From Bryobacterales bacterium (GTDB taxonomy: Bacteria > Acidobacteriota > Terriglobia > Bryobacterales > Bryobacteraceae), in NCBI GenBank assembly GCA_003162425.1, contig PMOK01000284.1, forward strand, positions 1 to 64,000: a stretch of 64,000 nucleotides of DNA. Direction: 5' to 3'. The translations under genes were made by a program, and so were the position numbers. The notes beneath the pieces were generated by a model. The model searched no databases. It saw nothing but the letters and a program-made list of their open reading frames with translations, and was not told the DNA's origin. The stretch's first letter is position 1; each line of letters starts with the position of its first letter. Shown here one piece after another: positions 7,783 through 14,812 of the stretch.

Positions 7783-8076
7783 ATGCCCCGTTTCTGCAGT
7801 GCGGCCCTGCTGGGCACCGCCCTTTTAGCCCCATTAGCAATGGCGCCAATGACATTGCGAGCCGAAGATAACAAAACCGCTCGCACCTACCATGACAAAA
7901 AACACAATGACGATCATGAATGGAATGCTCATGAAGATCAGGCGTACCGCATGTATGCAAAAGAGAACCATCGCAAAAATCGGGAGTTTTCCAAGCTCAA
8001 CGACAACGACCAACAGGCATACTGGGGCTGGCGCCATGAACATTCCGACGCCCTGCTCAAGATTGATATCCGGTAG
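7783..8076 (+). CDS. Small secreted protein, His/Asp/Lys-rich
   Basis: The 97-residue protein has a clear signal peptide (MPRFCSAALLGTALLAPLAM, end near LRA). The mature region is short and very hydrophilic, rich in His, Asp, Lys and Asn, with HDKKHNDDHEWN-type stretches and a WxWRHEHSD motif near the end. Charge and His content suggest metal or surface binding, but this is a guess. The start at 7783 was chosen because a consensus sigma-54 promoter ends at 7758; an in-frame ATG at 7771 is the alternative. I do not know the family. Confidence 0.65.
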   Translation: MPRFCSAALLGTALLAPLAMAPMTLRAEDNKTARTYHDKKHNDDHEWNAHEDQAYRMYAKENHRKNREFSKLNDNDQQAYWGWRHEHSDALLKIDIR

Positions 8077-8108
8077 CCTCGATCACATTGATTCGTCTGA
8101 ACACTTCT

Positions 8109-8160
8109 GCCTTCAGTAGCGGCAGCTCCACACCCCCGACGCGGAGAGGCTACTGAAGGC
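8109..8160. repeat. Inverted repeat, terminator-like or REP-like
   Basis: Perfect 12-nt arms, gccttcagtagc at 8109-8120 and its complement at 8149-8160, surround 28 nt that include a further gc-rich inner palindrome. It lies 32 nt after the stop of the secreted-protein gene. No T-tract follows, so a dispersed palindromic repeat is as likely as a terminator. Confidence 0.5.
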
Positions 8161-8188
8161 GGAGCTACTTTAAGGTTCGCAAAGGTAA

Positions 8189-8222
8189 AGACCACATAAG
8201 GTCACTTGACCGCATCTGGTCA
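8189..8222. promoter_or_regulatory. 34-bp double-palindrome operator, copy 3
   Basis: Half-sites are AGACC, 6 nt, GGTCA, 2 nt, TGACC, 6 nt, GGTCA. It lies between the 3' ends of two convergent genes, 13.1 kb... not adjacent to any start codon: the nearest sigma-54 promoter (7743) is 430 nt to the left. If it works there, it does so from downstream, which activators of sigma-54 can do. Confidence 0.6.
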
Positions 8223-8223
8223 T

Positions 8224-8748
8224 CTAAGGTGCTATTGGCGCGGCCGGGGGGCTAGCCATGAAGTCGCCAACTCCGGAGGGAAGCTTCTTGGCATTGGCCA
8301 ACAACTGACTCACCTGCCAAAGTTGTTCGTCGGTCAACGATCCCAAGAATGCGGGCATACCGGTAAGGCGGATGCCATTCGAGACCTTCCAGTAGGTCTC
8401 GCCAACCGGGTCGTCTGTCACTCCCTTACCATCGAATAGCTGCGGCGGCTTGGGAAACATTCCTTTGGCGGCAGCGCTGGGTGGTTCACCGCTCAGACCG
8501 TGACATTCGGAGCAATACCGGCGGTAGCTTTTTGCGCCAGCCATTAGATTCGGTTCGGTGGCGGGAACAGGGACCTGAGTGGGCGCTTCTTTCGCAACCC
8601 TCGCGTTCAGCGCCATTCCTGTGATTGTCTTCTCGAGTGGAAGCGGAGGCGCCCCAGTCGCCACCGGCGCATATCCGAGCCGGAGATAAAAGTAAGCGAA
8701 AGCGGGGAGGATAAGCAGCCCAGCTACAACTCCAAACAGAAATTTCAT
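8224..8748 (-). CDS. Membrane-anchored cytochrome c
   Basis: The 174-residue protein has an N-terminal anchor (1-22), a Pro-rich linker, and one class I cytochrome c domain (about 68-155). Heme attachment is C79-S-E-C82-H83; the likely sixth ligand is M131 in GMPAF. The Pro/Ala-rich C-terminal tail is short. It should carry electrons in the periplasm. It is a single gene with a 126-nt gap to the divergent transporter gene. The particular partner oxidase or dehydrogenase is not nearby. Confidence 0.92.
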   Translation of the reverse strand: MKFLFGVVAGLLILPAFAYFYLRLGYAPVATGAPPLPLEKTITGMALNARVAKEAPTQVPVPATEPNLMAGAKSYRRYCSECHGLSGEPPSAAAKGMFPKPPQLFDGKGVTDDPVGETYWKVSNGIRLTGMPAFLGSLTDEQLWQVSQLLANAKKLPSGVGDFMASPPAAPIAP

Positions 8749-8874
8749 TATTGACTCCTATCTTGCTATCAGCAACGCAAGGACCGCGAGGTATCGACGT
8801 TCCCGCTCGCGTGCCTCGCCCGTCGTAGAATGTGATTGGCGCACGTCATGGACGGAGTCTCTTAAGAGTGAAGC

Positions 8875-10155
8875 ATGCCAGCAACTGTTACTGAGCCGAA
8901 CCGGCGCGGGTTAGTAGGGCGCTTCTTTGCCAACCTCGGGCCGGGACTAGTTACGGGCGCGGCTGATGACGATCCTTCGGGGATATCCACTTACTCGGTA
9001 GCAGGCGCGGTTTTCGGATATTCCTTCCTCTGGACGGCCCTCCTTTCCTTTCCGCTGATGGCGGCTGTGCAACTGATGTGTGCACGGCTGGGAATGGTGA
9101 CGGGGCGCGGGCTGGGTGGAGCAATCCGTTTGCGGTATTCACGCTGGGTGCTGTGGCCGGCATGTGTGCTGCTGATTGTCGCCAACGTGTTCAATATCGG
9201 CGCCGATCTGGGCGGCATGGCCAGTGCGATGGAGATGGGAACGGGAATCCCGTCCTATTACTGGACGCCTTTCTTTGCATTGCTAATCACAAGCCTGTTG
9301 ATCTGGACCTCCTACAATCTCATTGCGCGCGTCTTCACGTGGCTGACGCTGGTGCTGTTCGCTTACGTGATCACAGCGTTCCTGGCGCGGCCGGACTGGA
9401 TCGCTGTTTTCCACGGAACTTTTGCGCCGCACGTGGAGTGGACACGATCCTACATGTCCGTGCTGGTGGGGATTCTGGGGACGACGATCTCTCCTTATCT
9501 GTTTTTCTGGCAAGCGTCGCAGGAAGTGGAGGAGGACCGGAAGCATGGGAAGACCACTGTGGCCAAGCGCCGCGGCTCCACGAATCTGGAACTGAGCGGA
9601 GCGGCCGGCGACGTGTTCACGGGAATGTTCTTTTCCAATCTGGTGATGTTCTTTATCATTCTCACAACCGCGGCCACGCTGCACGCGCATGGTTTGAAGA
9701 ACATCGAAACGGCCAAACAGGCCTCTGAAGCACTGCGGCCGTTGGCAGGCGAGGGTGCGTATTGGCTGTTCACATTAGGATTGATCGGGACCGGCATGTT
9801 GGGTGTCCCGGTACTGGCAGGATCTTGCGCTTATGCGATTTCAGAAGCGGCGGCGTGGAAAGGCGCGTCGCTAAGCCAGAAGCCGGGCCGTGCGCCGCAA
9901 TTCTACGCAGTAATGGCGGGCGCGATGCTGGTGGGGCTGGCCCTTGATTTTGCAGGATTGAATGCGGTGAAGATGCTGTTCTGGTCCGCTGTTGTAAATG
10001 GTGTGCTGGCGCCACCACTAGTGGTGTTGGTGGTGCTGCTTACTAGCGACAAGAAAGTAATGGGCAACCGCACCAATTCACGCGTCGCGATGGTGTTGGG
10101 ATGGATCTGCGCGGCCTTGATGAGCGCAGCGGCTTTGGCGCTCCTGGTTACGTAA
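8875..10155 (+). CDS. NRAMP-related transporter with altered metal site
   Basis: The 426-residue protein has about 11 hydrophobic helices and NRAMP-type framing (LGPGLVTGAADDDPSG in helix 1). In classical Mn2+/Fe2+ NRAMPs helix 1 has DPGN and helix 6 has MPHN. Here helix 1 reads DPSGI (33-37) and the helix 6 equivalent reads GTTISPYLFFWQ (near 202), so both liganding Met and Asn are missing. It therefore belongs to a divergent branch, perhaps one handling Mg2+ or another ion. The gene stands alone; upstream 8749-8874 is intergenic. Confidence 0.85.
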   Translation: MPATVTEPNRRGLVGRFFANLGPGLVTGAADDDPSGISTYSVAGAVFGYSFLWTALLSFPLMAAVQLMCARLGMVTGRGLGGAIRLRYSRWVLWPACVLLIVANVFNIGADLGGMASAMEMGTGIPSYYWTPFFALLITSLLIWTSYNLIARVFTWLTLVLFAYVITAFLARPDWIAVFHGTFAPHVEWTRSYMSVLVGILGTTISPYLFFWQASQEVEEDRKHGKTTVAKRRGSTNLELSGAAGDVFTGMFFSNLVMFFIILTTAATLHAHGLKNIETAKQASEALRPLAGEGAYWLFTLGLIGTGMLGVPVLAGSCAYAISEAAAWKGASLSQKPGRAPQFYAVMAGAMLVGLALDFAGLNAVKMLFWSAVVNGVLAPPLVVLVVLLTSDKKVMGNRTNSRVAMVLGWICAALMSAAALALLVT

Positions 10156-10222
10156 GGTGGTTACGTGAACAGGAGACACACGAGGCCGAAGCCGCTGTGA
10201 GAGCATTTCAAGCCGTTGTCGT

Positions 10223-10294
10223 TCACACCCTGCGGATGAGCCAGACAATTACCAGAACGACAATAATGGTTCCGAGCAATCCCAAGCCAAGCAT
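10223..10294 (-). CDS. 23-residue single-helix membrane peptide
   Basis: A strong AAGGAG lies 7 nt upstream of the ATG. The peptide consists of MLGLGLLG followed by a Val/Ile-rich helix and a C-terminal R-R-V, like small one-helix stress peptides. It is too short for statistical support, so the ribosome-binding site and hydrophobic pattern are the whole case. The remaining bases 10295-10407 hold nothing recognisable. Confidence 0.55.
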   Translation of the reverse strand: MLGLGLLGTIIVVLVIVWLIRRV

Positions 10295-10407
10295 TTTATT
10301 TCTCCTTTGAAGACAAAGTTGAGCAACTTCGGTTGCGTTCAGCCTGTTGATGTGCAGATTCGTGGCCGTTCACTTTGTTAGGAATCTTGACCCGCCTGAG
10401 CGCGGGA

Positions 10408-10746
10408 TCAACGGGAATAAGAGCGAGATCGCAATTCTTCCGCGGCCTGGAACCAATCTTCCTGCGATGATCCGTTGGGACGGCCCCGCGCTTGCCAGAG
10501 TTCATAAGCGAGGGCTGCGATCTCAGCATGTCCGAACGCTGCGATGCCATGTCCAGCCGCTGCCTGAGCATGCTGGTGCAGGTCCGAGGAGTGTTCAAGA
10601 GCCTGCCGTGACTGCTCGTGCGCGGTTAGGTGGTCTGCGTTTCCCTGCTGTTCGGCAACACGATGTGCGTGTGCGGCGCCGTCGTGTAGTTCGGCGGCTC
10701 GCTGGTGGTTCTCGAAATGCGATCCGTTGTTCTGACGAGTGGACAT
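10408..10746 (-). CDS. DUF2934-domain protein
   Basis: The 112-residue protein has a His/Ala/Glu-rich helical N-terminal two thirds (HQRAAELHDGAAHAHR and similar) and a C-terminal DUF2934 motif, IAALAYELWQARG followed by DWFQAAEEL. DUF2934 is a short helical domain of unknown function often seen in stress or plasmid-type genes. The ATG at 10746 lies 4 nt after the stop of the gene before it, and the N-terminal part resembles that neighbour (AxEHHxxAxxxH pattern), suggesting partial duplication. The longer frame upstream of 10746 is the shadow of the neighbour. Confidence 0.75.
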   Translation of the reverse strand: MSTRQNNGSHFENHQRAAELHDGAAHAHRVAEQQGNADHLTAHEQSRQALEHSSDLHQHAQAAAGHGIAAFGHAEIAALAYELWQARGRPNGSSQEDWFQAAEELRSRSYSR

Positions 10747-10750
10747 ATAT

Positions 10751-10951
10751 TTAAAGAGTAACCATCTGCCCTGACTTGGTGTGGGCTTCCTTGGCAAGCT
10801 TGTAAGCGCTATCGGAGTATTCCAGCGCTCGCTCCGAATGCCAGATTGCCGCTGAGTAATCCCCTTTTTCGTTATGTTCCGCGGCAGTGCGATGTGAGCG
10901 CGCCGCAAGTTCATGCTGTTCTGCGGCTTTCGTGTGTGCGTCGTCGTGCAT
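10751..10951 (-). CDS. Small His/Ala-rich helical protein
   Basis: The 66-residue protein is entirely helical and hydrophilic: HTKAAEQHELAARSHRTAAEH and a later SERALEYSDSAYKLAKEAH. It looks like the first half of the DUF2934 protein that follows 4 nt later. GGAG lies about 8 nt before the ATG. The two are one operon. No function is known; the periodicity suits a coiled or bundled helix. Confidence 0.7.
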   Translation of the reverse strand: MHDDAHTKAAEQHELAARSHRTAAEHNEKGDYSAAIWHSERALEYSDSAYKLAKEAHTKSGQMVTL

Positions 10952-11044
10952 GTGGGTTCTCCTCGTAATAGAAGCGTTCGGGACGGACGGACAGTCCCAG
11001 CTTTAGCGCATCTGGAACCGTCCGAATCCCAAAGCCGTGTCTTA

Positions 11045-11737
11045 CTAGTTGCGGTCGGCCGAGTCCCTACGCAGGGCCCGTTCAAACTTTCTCGCGACTT
11101 CCGGCGTCTTGAAGTCGCCGGTCAGAATTTCACGATTGGATGAGTCGTGACCGTAGAGTTCGTGGTTGGTTTCCGAATCCGGACGAAGCGTCGCGCCTTC
11201 CAGCGAGATGCCTGCGAACAGCCCGTGCGAGCGGGAATACGATAACATTTCCGCGTTCAACATGGCGTCCGTCTCAGCGCTCGCGTCGCGGCCGATTGGG
11301 CCCGCAGCCACTGTCGCCTCTCCGCCGAGCGTAAATTTGTCGGATAGCAGGTGTTTCATTCCGCCGTCGTTCATCACGAGCAACACAACATCGGTGTCCG
11401 AAAGACCAATCTGAAACCCGAAACTACCGCCTTCCGAACGCATCCCAGCCGGAGCGCTCCAGCCCGACCCACCGGTTCGGCGGCATGCTGCGAAACCGCG
11501 GCCATACTTGGCGCCGAAGATGAATCCGGCCTTTTTCATACCCGGAATGACAACGACGCACTTCGCCTTATCGAGCAGATCCTGGGGGATGCCTTTATCG
11601 GCGGCCCTCATCGCATCGGTCAGCGCATCAGCTGAAGCGTCCAGCCTGTCGTCGACCTTGACTTCCCGGTCCGCCGCGAACGCGACGATACCCATGGTAC
11701 CGGCAATTGCAAACATAGCTACGAGTGTTTTACTCAT
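11045..11737 (-). CDS. SYLF-domain (YSC84-type) lipid-binding protein
   Basis: The 230-residue protein has a signal peptide (1-21, end near FAADR) and a full SYLF/YSC84 domain: IPQDLLDKAKCVVVIPGMKKAG near residue 50, then GGSFGFQIGLSDTDVVLLVMN and a final GISLEGATL. Eukaryotic members bind phosphoinositides; bacterial ones are exported and thought to bind membrane lipids. Length is typical. A sigma-54-like promoter with a palindrome across it lies 30 nt upstream, and operator copy 4 lies another 133 nt upstream. Confidence 0.92.
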   Translation of the reverse strand: MSKTLVAMFAIAGTMGIVAFAADREVKVDDRLDASADALTDAMRAADKGIPQDLLDKAKCVVVIPGMKKAGFIFGAKYGRGFAACRRTGGSGWSAPAGMRSEGGSFGFQIGLSDTDVVLLVMNDGGMKHLLSDKFTLGGEATVAAGPIGRDASAETDAMLNAEMLSYSRSHGLFAGISLEGATLRPDSETNHELYGHDSSNREILTGDFKTPEVARKFERALRRDSADRN

Positions 11738-11767
11738 CTTCAGTTTCTCCTCTTCGGCCTCAAATAG

Positions 11768-11783
11768 AGCAATGTGACTTCCA
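11768..11783 (-). promoter_or_regulatory. Candidate sigma-54 promoter for the SYLF gene
   Basis: On the minus strand this reads TGGAAG, 5 nt, TTGCT: a perfect -12 and a three-base -24 match. It ends 30 nt before the ATG. A 9-nt inverted repeat (11774-11799) overlaps the -24 half. Confidence 0.45.
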
Positions 11784-11799
11784 CAGTGCGGGAAGTCAC
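11774..11799. promoter_or_regulatory. Palindrome overlapping the SYLF promoter
   Basis: gtgacttcc at 11774-11782 and its perfect complement at 11791-11799 are separated by 8 nt. Because it covers the -24 element, a repressor or DNA-bending protein bound here would block or change promoter use. It contains no half-site of the 34-bp operator. Confidence 0.4.
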
Positions 11800-11863
11800 A
11801 TCAACGGGTAAATCTTCGAGAATCTGCCCTGGGAGTTGTTGGCAATGCTTGCTTCACCAGACT

Positions 11864-11879
11864 TGGCTGGTTAATTGCA
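11864..11879 (+). promoter_or_regulatory. Weak candidate sigma-54 promoter toward the lmo0937-like gene
   Basis: TGGCTG, 5 nt, TTGCA: TGGC and the whole -12 element fit. The leader to the ATG at 12036 would be long and include operator copy 4, so the arrangement is less natural than for the SYLF gene on the other strand. Confidence 0.25.
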
Positions 11880-11916
11880 AGCTAGGTAGGCGGCCTACAT
11901 CGAAAGGAGTCTCATG

Positions 11917-11950
11917 TGACCATGCACGGTCACATGACCACATATCGTTA
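11917..11950. promoter_or_regulatory. 34-bp double-palindrome operator, copy 4
   Basis: Half-sites are TGACC, 6 nt, GGTCA, 2 nt, TGACC, 6 nt, CGTTA. It stands between divergent genes: 180 nt upstream of the SYLF gene and 86 nt upstream of the lmo0937-like gene. Confidence 0.65.
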
Positions 11951-12035
11951 CTAGAGCAGCAAATCATTTGCTGTCTTCGGTGGCCGGCGCTTGGGAATTT
12001 TAGAAATGCTCGAACGAGCAGAAGAGGTTAAGACA

Positions 12036-12185
12036 ATGCTTTGGACAATATTCGCGGTCTTTTTGATCCTATGGCTGCTAGGCTTCAGCCTGCACATAGG
12101 AGGAGCTCTGATCCACTTGCTGCTGGTGGTGGCGCTCGTGGTTTTCGTTATTAACCTGGTGAGCGGGCGCCGAGGCACAGCATGA
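12036..12185 (+). CDS. lmo0937-family small membrane protein
   Basis: The 49-residue protein starts MLWTIFAVFLILWLLGF and has a second hydrophobic stretch (IHLLLVVALVVFVINLV), ending in a short basic tail GRRGTA. This is the lmo0937/DUF5670-type layout: two short helices with a Gly-rich turn. AAGAGG lies 7 nt before the ATG at 12036; upstream in-frame codons lack a signal. The next small membrane gene starts 13 nt downstream. The function is unknown. Confidence 0.75.
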   Translation: MLWTIFAVFLILWLLGFSLHIGGALIHLLLVVALVVFVINLVSGRRGTA

Positions 12186-12198
12186 AGGAGGAACGACC

Positions 12199-12372
12199 GT
12201 GTCTTTCGTAATCTACATCGTTGGATTCCTGATCCTGATCGGCGGTCTCATTTGCGGCGCCACCATTATGCATCTGCCTTTGCATTGGATTGTGGTGGGG
12301 GCCGTAGTGCTTTTGGGCGCCGGGATTTTGAGCGCCGTCAAAGCCACGCGCCAGAGGGACACGGCGAAATAA
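12199..12372 (+). CDS. 57-residue two-helix membrane protein
   Basis: The GTG start is preceded by GAAGGAGG at 8 nt, a strong site. Two hydrophobic helices (VIYIVGFLILIGGLICG and WIVVGAVVLLGAGILSAV) are linked by MHLPLH, and the tail KATRQRDTAK is basic. Together with the lmo0937-like gene 13 nt upstream it forms an operon of two tiny membrane proteins. No family is recognised. Confidence 0.65.
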   Translation: MSFVIYIVGFLILIGGLICGATIMHLPLHWIVVGAVVLLGAGILSAVKATRQRDTAK

Positions 12373-12432
12373 AACGCGACGGAAACCCAGAGTCAATCTC
12401 GCGGCGGGCCGGCGAGAACTGCGGCTCCTGAA

Positions 12433-12939
12433 TTAAGCACTTGCGGACTTTGCCAATGCTAACTTCGTCGTCGACCGAGAGACGACGGTTAGCGTTTTGG
12501 CCAGCCCACGCCGCGCACGAAGCAATCGGAGACGGATAGCCGTTACGGTTGAACCCTGAGCGCGCGCGATTTCCTCAGGCTTAGAATCTTCCAGATAGTA
12601 ACTCTCTAAAACGATTCTGTCTTTCTTCTTACAGGTCTGTAGTATAAGTTGGACATCAATAGCTGCCAGATGTCCTTCGGGCGGTGCGGCGATTTCGGGA
12701 ATGTCCTGCAAGAAAGGTTCGCGTCGAAGACTACTGCGATACATGTTCAACGCGATAGTGTTTATCCATTTCATAAGCGTATTTGCATCGCGCAATTGAC
12801 CACGTTTCTCCCACCCCCTGGCCCATGCCGCCTGAGCCGTCTCCTGGGCGCCGTCCCAGGACAGGCCGCGCGTAACAAGAAGCCGCGCTGTCAGCACATA
12901 ACCCTTCATGTAGGCACTGCCGTATTCTTCCGTCGTCAT
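12433..12939 (-). CDS. ECF-type RNA polymerase sigma factor (divergent)
   Basis: The 168-residue protein has a region-2-like part (about 8-75, with TAQAAWARGWEKRGQL and a Trp-Ile-Asn-like segment near MKWINTIALNMYRSSLRR) and a region-4-like helix-turn-helix (about 95-150, IVLESYYLEDSKPEEIARAQ then TVTAIRLRLLRARRGL). No anti-sigma gene is adjacent. Start 12939 has GGAGGGG at 2-8 nt; the longer start at 12951 lacks one. It may direct nearby stress genes, but I could not tie it to a promoter sequence. Confidence 0.72.
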   Translation of the reverse strand: MTTEEYGSAYMKGYVLTARLLVTRGLSWDGAQETAQAAWARGWEKRGQLRDANTLMKWINTIALNMYRSSLRREPFLQDIPEIAAPPEGHLAAIDVQLILQTCKKKDRIVLESYYLEDSKPEEIARAQGSTVTAIRLRLLRARRGLAKTLTVVSRSTTKLALAKSASA

Positions 12940-12965
12940 TTCCCCTCCCATCAGTGGGTGCGGCT

Positions 12966-13187
12966 TCAGACCCTTGCGGGTCGCTTCGGCGCTTTCAGAA
13001 TAGCCTGAAGGTGCTCAGCGCGCTGCTGAACGTTGGCGAGTTCGGACAAGAAGAGTTCACGCAATTGTGGTTTCTTTCCCAACTGCGGATAGAGACGTCC
13101 TAAACTCTGCTCACCTTCCCACAAGGTTTGCAGTTCGGATACAACTTGAGCGTCGAAATCATCGTGGCGAATTGCTGCGCTACTCAT
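12966..13187 (-). CDS. Short DUF892-like helical protein
   Basis: The 73-residue protein resembles the first helices of DUF892/YciE ferritin-like proteins: LQTLWEGEQSLGRLYPQL, then LRELFLSELANVQQRAEHLQAIL. Full-length members have about 160 residues, so this is half a domain and may dimerise or be a remnant. GGAGG precedes the ATG. It lies 26 nt upstream of the sigma-factor gene on the same strand, suggesting an operon. Confidence 0.6.
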   Translation of the reverse strand: MSSAAIRHDDFDAQVVSELQTLWEGEQSLGRLYPQLGKKPQLRELFLSELANVQQRAEHLQAILKAPKRPARV

Positions 13188-13204
13188 GACGAGCCTCCTG
13201 AGTG

Positions 13205-13237
13205 GTCATTGGCAGTGATTTTCGATGCACCAATGAC
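13205..13237. repeat. 8-bp inverted repeat upstream of the DUF892-like gene
   Basis: gtcattgg at 13205-13212 and ccaatgac at 13230-13237 pair perfectly around 17 nt. It lies 18 nt before the start of the minus-strand gene ending at 13187 and could be an operator. The rest of 13238-13457 has no recognisable gene. Confidence 0.35.
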
Positions 13238-13457
13238 TGAGAATAACTTCGGATTCCTCATTGCACTTTTGGCTCCTTGTGGTCATGATCGGGTTTGACG
13301 AGAGGGGCGGCTATCTGCGGTCTCGGGTCGTCAGGCTTGATCCGCAGCCATTATCAGGGACTCGCTCGTTCTCAATCTGTTCACAATTGCTCATAGTCCC
13401 GAGCAAATGAAAGGGCAGGTTGCCTCCGGCTATCCGATCTCGGGACCCCTCGGCAGC

Positions 13458-13491
13458 TGACCGTATTTGGCCACGTGACTACAGGAGGTCG
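13458..13491. promoter_or_regulatory. 34-bp double-palindrome operator, copy 5
   Basis: Half-sites are TGACC, 6 nt, GGCCA, 2 nt, TGACT, 6 nt, GGTCG. It ends exactly 53 nt before the candidate -24 element of the DUF3300 gene, the same spacing as copy 6. Confidence 0.6.
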
Positions 13492-13544
13492 CTCGCGGAG
13501 CAATCTCGGACAAGTCTCGTCCAGCAATACCGAGGTCCGCCGGT

Positions 13545-13560
13545 CGGCCACCGAAGTGCT
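13545..13560 (+). promoter_or_regulatory. Candidate sigma-54 promoter for the DUF3300 gene
   Basis: CGGCCA, 5 nt, GTGCT: GG and GC spacing is right, other bases are partial. It ends 37 nt before the ATG at 13598 and lies 53 nt after operator copy 5. Confidence 0.4.
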
Positions 13561-13597
13561 TTCGGCAGTTGGAGGAGTTGCGGGCCCTAGTAACGTC

Positions 13598-14797
13598 ATG
13601 AAGAAGATTCAAGCATTCACTCCAAAAATTTTCTACACCTTATTGCTACTGATACCTGGAAACGTGATGCTCGGCCAGCCAGCGCCACAAGCGCCGCCTC
13701 CCGGACAATCGCTCGGGACCGATCAACTCGACGGCCTAGTCGCGCCGATCGCACTCTATCCGGATCCGTTACTGAGCCAAATATTGGTGGCCTCGACGTA
13801 TCCGCTCGAACTGGTGCAAGCCTCGCAGTGGCTCCAGCGGAACCCCGGGCTCACAGGCCCTGCTCTCACCCAAGCGGCGCAACAACAGAACTGGGACCCC
13901 AGCATCCAGGCGCTGGTTGTTTTTCCGGACCTCGTCAAGCGCTTGAACCAGGACATCACGTGGACGACAAATCTTGGAAACGCTTTTCTCGCTCAGCAGT
14001 CTGACGTAATGGACGCAGTCCAGCGAATGCGGTTCAAAGCGCAGCAAGCCGGGAAATTGAACTCGACGAGTCAGCAAAGGGTAATCACCACGAACAGCTC
14101 CGGACCGCCCATCATCGACATTGAGCCGGGCGATCCGAATAAGATGTACGTGCCATATTACAATCCTGTCTCCATCTGGGGCCCGCCTCTTTATTATCCG
14201 TACGCGAGTTGGTTTTACCCACCGTTCTATGGAGGCGCGTACTTCGGATTTGGACTTGGGATCAACATGGGATTTTATTTCGGAGGAGGCTGGGGTGGTT
14301 GGGGCGGATATGGTTGGAGTCCGGGCTGGGGCAATCACAGCGTCTTCGTCAATAACAGCTTCATTCACCGGAACAATTTCAACGCAGGCGGGAGCCGCAG
14401 CCTGAGCGGAAGTACCGCATGGTCCCACAATGCCGCGCATCGCGCAGGCGTCCCCTATTCCAACTCTGCAGTGTCCAGCCGTTACGGAGGCGCCGCGCGC
14501 CAAAACTTGCAATCCCGTGCGGCTGCGGGACAGGCGCAATCTCGAAGTGTTACATCCTCACCGGCAACGGAACGAATGGGCAATCGGCAAATTGCGCCGA
14601 GCACCTCCCGCTCGAGCGGAAGCGCTTTCGGCGGTGTTCGAGACGGCGGCGCGGCGCGGGCGCATAGCGACCACGGAAATTCGAGCCTTGGACCAGCCCG
14701 AAGCGGAGGGTCCTCACGCGGAGGAGGATTCAGCGGAGGCGGCGGAGGCCACGCAGGCGGTGGTGGCGGAGGCCACGGCGGCGGCGGGCACCGATAG
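13598..14797 (+). CDS. DUF3300 secreted protein with Gly-rich tail
   Basis: The 399-residue protein has a signal peptide (1-25 or so, end near MLGQ) and a DUF3300 domain: DQLDGLVAPIALYPDPLLSQ, ILVASTYPLELVQASQWLQ and later MYVPYYNP. The C-terminal 180 residues are low complexity, first Gly/Trp/Tyr-rich, then Ser/Arg, ending in GGGGG-type runs with His, which suggests a surface or envelope role. The long frame starting at 13475 includes promoter DNA, so I chose 13598. The domain's function is not known. The DUF2950 gene follows 15 nt later, a pairing I recall as common. Confidence 0.9.
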   Translation: MKKIQAFTPKIFYTLLLLIPGNVMLGQPAPQAPPPGQSLGTDQLDGLVAPIALYPDPLLSQILVASTYPLELVQASQWLQRNPGLTGPALTQAAQQQNWDPSIQALVVFPDLVKRLNQDITWTTNLGNAFLAQQSDVMDAVQRMRFKAQQAGKLNSTSQQRVITTNSSGPPIIDIEPGDPNKMYVPYYNPVSIWGPPLYYPYASWFYPPFYGGAYFGFGLGINMGFYFGGGWGGWGGYGWSPGWGNHSVFVNNSFIHRNNFNAGGSRSLSGSTAWSHNAAHRAGVPYSNSAVSSRYGGAARQNLQSRAAAGQAQSRSVTSSPATERMGNRQIAPSTSRSSGSAFGGVRDGGAARAHSDHGNSSLGPARSGGSSRGGGFSGGGGGHAGGGGGGHGGGGHR

Positions 14798-14812
14798 GAG
14801 CGAAGAAAAACC

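Noticed and set aside
10747-11085. Longer start of the DUF2934 frame
   Set aside because: It overlaps the intact 66-residue gene in another frame and has nonsense composition.
13475-13597. Longer start of the DUF3300 frame
   Set aside because: It would place operator and promoter DNA inside the gene and put the signal peptide 41 residues from the start.
14600-14800. GGC/GGA-rich repeats at the end of the DUF3300 gene as a CRISPR or tandem array
   Set aside because: They are short, irregular codons for a Gly-rich tail with no spacers.
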